From CAYNFR01 sp964616755 (GTDB lineage Bacteria; Bacteroidota; Bacteroidia; Chitinophagales; Saprospiraceae), in assembly GCA_964616755.1 (NCBI GenBank), contig CAZTSI010000015.1, forward strand, positions 1 to 64,000: DNA of 64,000 nucleotides, in the 5' to 3' direction. Made by a program: the position numbers and the translations under genes. This document shows positions 61,989 to 64,000 of the stretch, piece after piece; the stretch's first letter is position 1; each line of letters starts with the position of its first letter. The notes under the pieces are model-generated. The model was not told where the DNA came from, did not search any database, and saw nothing but the letters and a program-made list of their open reading frames with translations.

Positions 61989-62996
61989 ATGAAGTTAGCA
62001 ATAGCTGGTGTAACGGGTTTAGTGGGTGGTGTGATGCTCGATGTATTAGAACATAGCAAGTTCCCAATAAAAGAATTTATTCCGGCGGCATCCAATAGCT
62101 CAAAGGGCAAGCAGATTAGCTTAAGAGGAAAGAGCTACACCGTAACGACTATGGAGGAAGCGCTAGCAATGCGCCCGAATGTTGCCTTATTTTCAGCTGG
62201 CGCAGGTACCTCTAAAGAGTGGGCGCAAGCGTTTGCAGATCAGGGATGTTTCGTCATCGACAATTCGTCAGCCTGGCGCATGGACACTAATGTGCCCTTA
62301 GTGGTGCCAGAAGTAAATGCCGACGTGATTACCTCAGATACAAAAATTATAGCCAATCCCAATTGTAGTACGATACAAATGGTGGTGGCTCTTTACCCTT
62401 TGCACGTAAAATATGGCATCAAGCGATTGGTAATATCGACCTATCAGTCTTTTACCGGTACAGGTGTAAAGGCGGTACGACAATACGAAGCTGAGCGAGC
62501 TGGATCATCCTTAAATGGTGATTCTGCTTATCCGCATCCTATCTTCGAGAATTGTCTGCCACAATGCGACATTTTTTTAGATAATGACTATACAAAAGAA
62601 GAAATGAAGCTTGTGCATGAAACGCGTAAAATAATGCGCTCGCCCAATATTGGCATCACTGCCACGGCAGTGCGAGTGCCAGTGCATGGAGGTCATTCTG
62701 AAACCGTAAATATCGAATTCGAAAAGGCTTTTGATATCAGAGAGGTAAGAGAGACTTTAGCAAATGCACCCGGAGTAATTGTTCAAGATGACATAGCCAA
62801 CAACCATTATCCAATGCCTTTGACGGCTAAAAATCGCAACGAAGTATTTGTAGGCAGAATTCGAAGAGATGAATCCATTGATAATGGGTTAAATCTTTGG
62901 ATTGTAGCGGATAATTTGCGCAAAGGAGCAGCGACTAATACCGTACAAATAGCAGAATACCTAGTAAAAAATGAATTAATAAAGCAAATAGTGTAA
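61989..62996 (+). CDS. asd: Aspartate-semialdehyde dehydrogenase
   Basis: 335 residues. It reduces aspartyl phosphate to aspartate semialdehyde, the branch point to lysine/DAP, threonine and methionine. The NADP site is AIAGVTGLVGGVMLDVL. The catalytic cysteine is in IANPNCSTIQMVVAL. The active-site His is in VRVPVHGGHSETVNIEF. The length and the DNSSAWRMDTNVPLVVPEVN segment fit the Gram-negative/Bacteroidota type. No lysine-pathway neighbours are present. The next gene starts 81 bases later on the same strand. Confidence 0.96.
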   Translation: MKLAIAGVTGLVGGVMLDVLEHSKFPIKEFIPAASNSSKGKQISLRGKSYTVTTMEEALAMRPNVALFSAGAGTSKEWAQAFADQGCFVIDNSSAWRMDTNVPLVVPEVNADVITSDTKIIANPNCSTIQMVVALYPLHVKYGIKRLVISTYQSFTGTGVKAVRQYEAERAGSSLNGDSAYPHPIFENCLPQCDIFLDNDYTKEEMKLVHETRKIMRSPNIGITATAVRVPVHGGHSETVNIEFEKAFDIREVRETLANAPGVIVQDDIANNHYPMPLTAKNRNEVFVGRIRRDESIDNGLNLWIVADNLRKGAATNTVQIAEYLVKNELIKQIV

Positions 62997-63077
62997 ACTA
63001 AACCGCATTTTTATTACTTTGACAAGAAACTACTTGAGTAAGTCAAGTTAATTTTAAACTACTGAGAAAATAGAACT

Positions 63078-64000
63078 ATGAAAACGAAGATTGTACTTTG
63101 GGGAACTAACGAAAAAGAAGAAAAGGTCTTATTGGGTATTGAATTGGTCGAGGATGTAAATACGATCCGCGTGCATAGCATTCCTGAAGAAAGCGCAACA
63201 GAGGAATTCTATAACCAAATGATGAATCTCTGGCGTGAAGGAACCTCTATTCCTTTCCCTGATGGACATACAGAGTTCGAACGAAAGCTATCCATGACAG
63301 AAGATATATTGCCTGATCACTTAAAAACAAGGAGGACAGATATTTTGGCTAGAGCCAAGACTGAGTGGCATTTCGTAGTTTTATCTTCAAAACTATATCA
63401 AAATTACGCAGATGAAATTGATGAATTGAAAGAGAGAGTCAATGCATTATCTGAATTTGATAATAATATTTGGGAAGAGCTACGCGGATTTTGGGACAAG
63501 GTGCAAAATCAAGTCAACGAAAAAAATCTATTCAGAGAACATGGCACAAAGCTTCGCGAACAGTCAAACGAGTTATTCGGCGCACTGAAGTCAATGCGTA
63601 AATCCTTTAATGAAGAACTCGAAAAATCAAGCAAAGGCGTATTAGAGAGTTTTTATAAAAAACTAGAAAAGCTCGAAGAAAAAATTGAAAAAGGCCTAGG
63701 CCTGCAACCTATTTTTAATGAATTAAAAGATGTGCAGCGCCAGTTTAAATCTGCCGATCTTACAAATAAGCATAAAAATGATCTTTGGAAGCGAATCGAT
63801 AAGGCCTTCAAGACCATCAAAGAAAAAAGATACGGAAAAGAAGCAAGTGGTAATAATGCCATCATCCGCAACCAACGACGTTTAGAGGGCTTACAGACGG
63901 CTATTCAAAAAATGGAAAGTTCGATGAATCGCGATCGTAGTGAATTGAATTTTCAAAAAAATAGAATCGATTCGTCAGAGGGTCAGTTAGAAGTGCAATT
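63078..64000 (+). CDS. Coiled-coil protein, 5' part (runs off right edge)
   Basis: The frame is open from the ATG at 63078 to the window end (307 codons, no stop). The first ~70 residues form a compact region (KIVLWGTNEKEEKVLLGIEL), the rest is highly charged helix with long coiled-coil potential (EKSSKGVLESFYKKLEKLEE). Style and composition resemble the DUF349-like or cytosolic coiled-coil proteins of Bacteroidota, but I cannot place it. No signal peptide. It follows asd by 81 bases. The C-terminus is outside the window. Confidence 0.7.
   Translation, partial: MKTKIVLWGTNEKEEKVLLGIELVEDVNTIRVHSIPEESATEEFYNQMMNLWREGTSIPFPDGHTEFERKLSMTEDILPDHLKTRRTDILARAKTEWHFVVLSSKLYQNYADEIDELKERVNALSEFDNNIWEELRGFWDKVQNQVNEKNLFREHGTKLREQSNELFGALKSMRKSFNEELEKSSKGVLESFYKKLEKLEEKIEKGLGLQPIFNELKDVQRQFKSADLTNKHKNDLWKRIDKAFKTIKEKRYGKEASGNNAIIRNQRRLEGLQTAIQKMESSMNRDRSELNFQKNRIDSSEGQLEVQ

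Overview
The window looks like a chromosomal segment from a member of the Bacteroidota, most likely a Saprospira/Chitinophaga-type environmental lineage (taxon inferred, not searched). Support comes from a PorP/SprF-like type IX secretion partner, a GSCFA protein, two DUF1080 (3-keto-glycoside hydrolase) proteins, a CarB without the C-terminal MGS domain, several TAnnTTTG-type -7 promoter boxes, TonB-dependent receptor biology and secreted proteins with gliding/T9SS-type ends. No rRNA, tRNA, CRISPR array or intact insertion sequence was seen.

Layout. 0-12.2 kb: a truncated secreted protein, an ECF sigma factor with its trans-envelope anti-sigma/outer-membrane protein, a DUF4230 protein, ruvC, a greA-HIT operon, a D-2-hydroxyacid dehydrogenase, carB, and two secreted proteins (a reprolysin-type metalloprotease and a discoidin-like protein) with similar C-terminal modules. 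12.5-20.6 kb: seven co-directional genes with small gaps (acyltransferase, ligA, DUF6503-like protein, amidohydrolase, glycosyltransferase, UDP-glucose dehydrogenase, UDP-glucuronate decarboxylase), the last two making UDP-xylose. 20.7-24.8 kb: thrS-metG. 24.9-35.5 kb: a large cytochrome c/PA14/propeller/DUF1080 lipoprotein, pnuC plus a ribosylnicotinamide-kinase-like gene, a TPP riboswitch in front of a TonB receptor, a second DUF1080 protein, GSCFA and PorP. 35.5-39.3 kb: O-antigen ligase and chain-length genes, and a serine hydrolase. 39.5-46.8 kb: tetR-tolC-hlyD-acrB efflux operon with pdxH overlapping its end.

46.9-51.5 kb is accessory in character: a DoxX-family gene broken by an amber codon, then a three-gene operon whose order and overlaps match a tripartite toxin-antitoxin-chaperone (TAC) system: an unfamiliar 174-residue putative toxin, an XRE-type antitoxin with a C-terminal tail, and a SecB-like chaperone. 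Its promoter box overlaps a perfect 18-bp palindrome. This is the best candidate for an undescribed system here. An MFS transporter and an orphan membrane protein follow.

51.6-55.5 kb: arginine operon argG-argC-argD in which a GNAT acetyltransferase with a cysteine cluster is fused in frame to ArgG. 55.5-57.5 kb: about 2 kb with no intact gene. 57.5-64 kb: pcm, a phosphohexomutase, an ElaA-like GNAT, a lamin-tail surface protein, asd and a truncated coiled-coil protein. All functional calls rest on motif recognition by eye; no database search was run.
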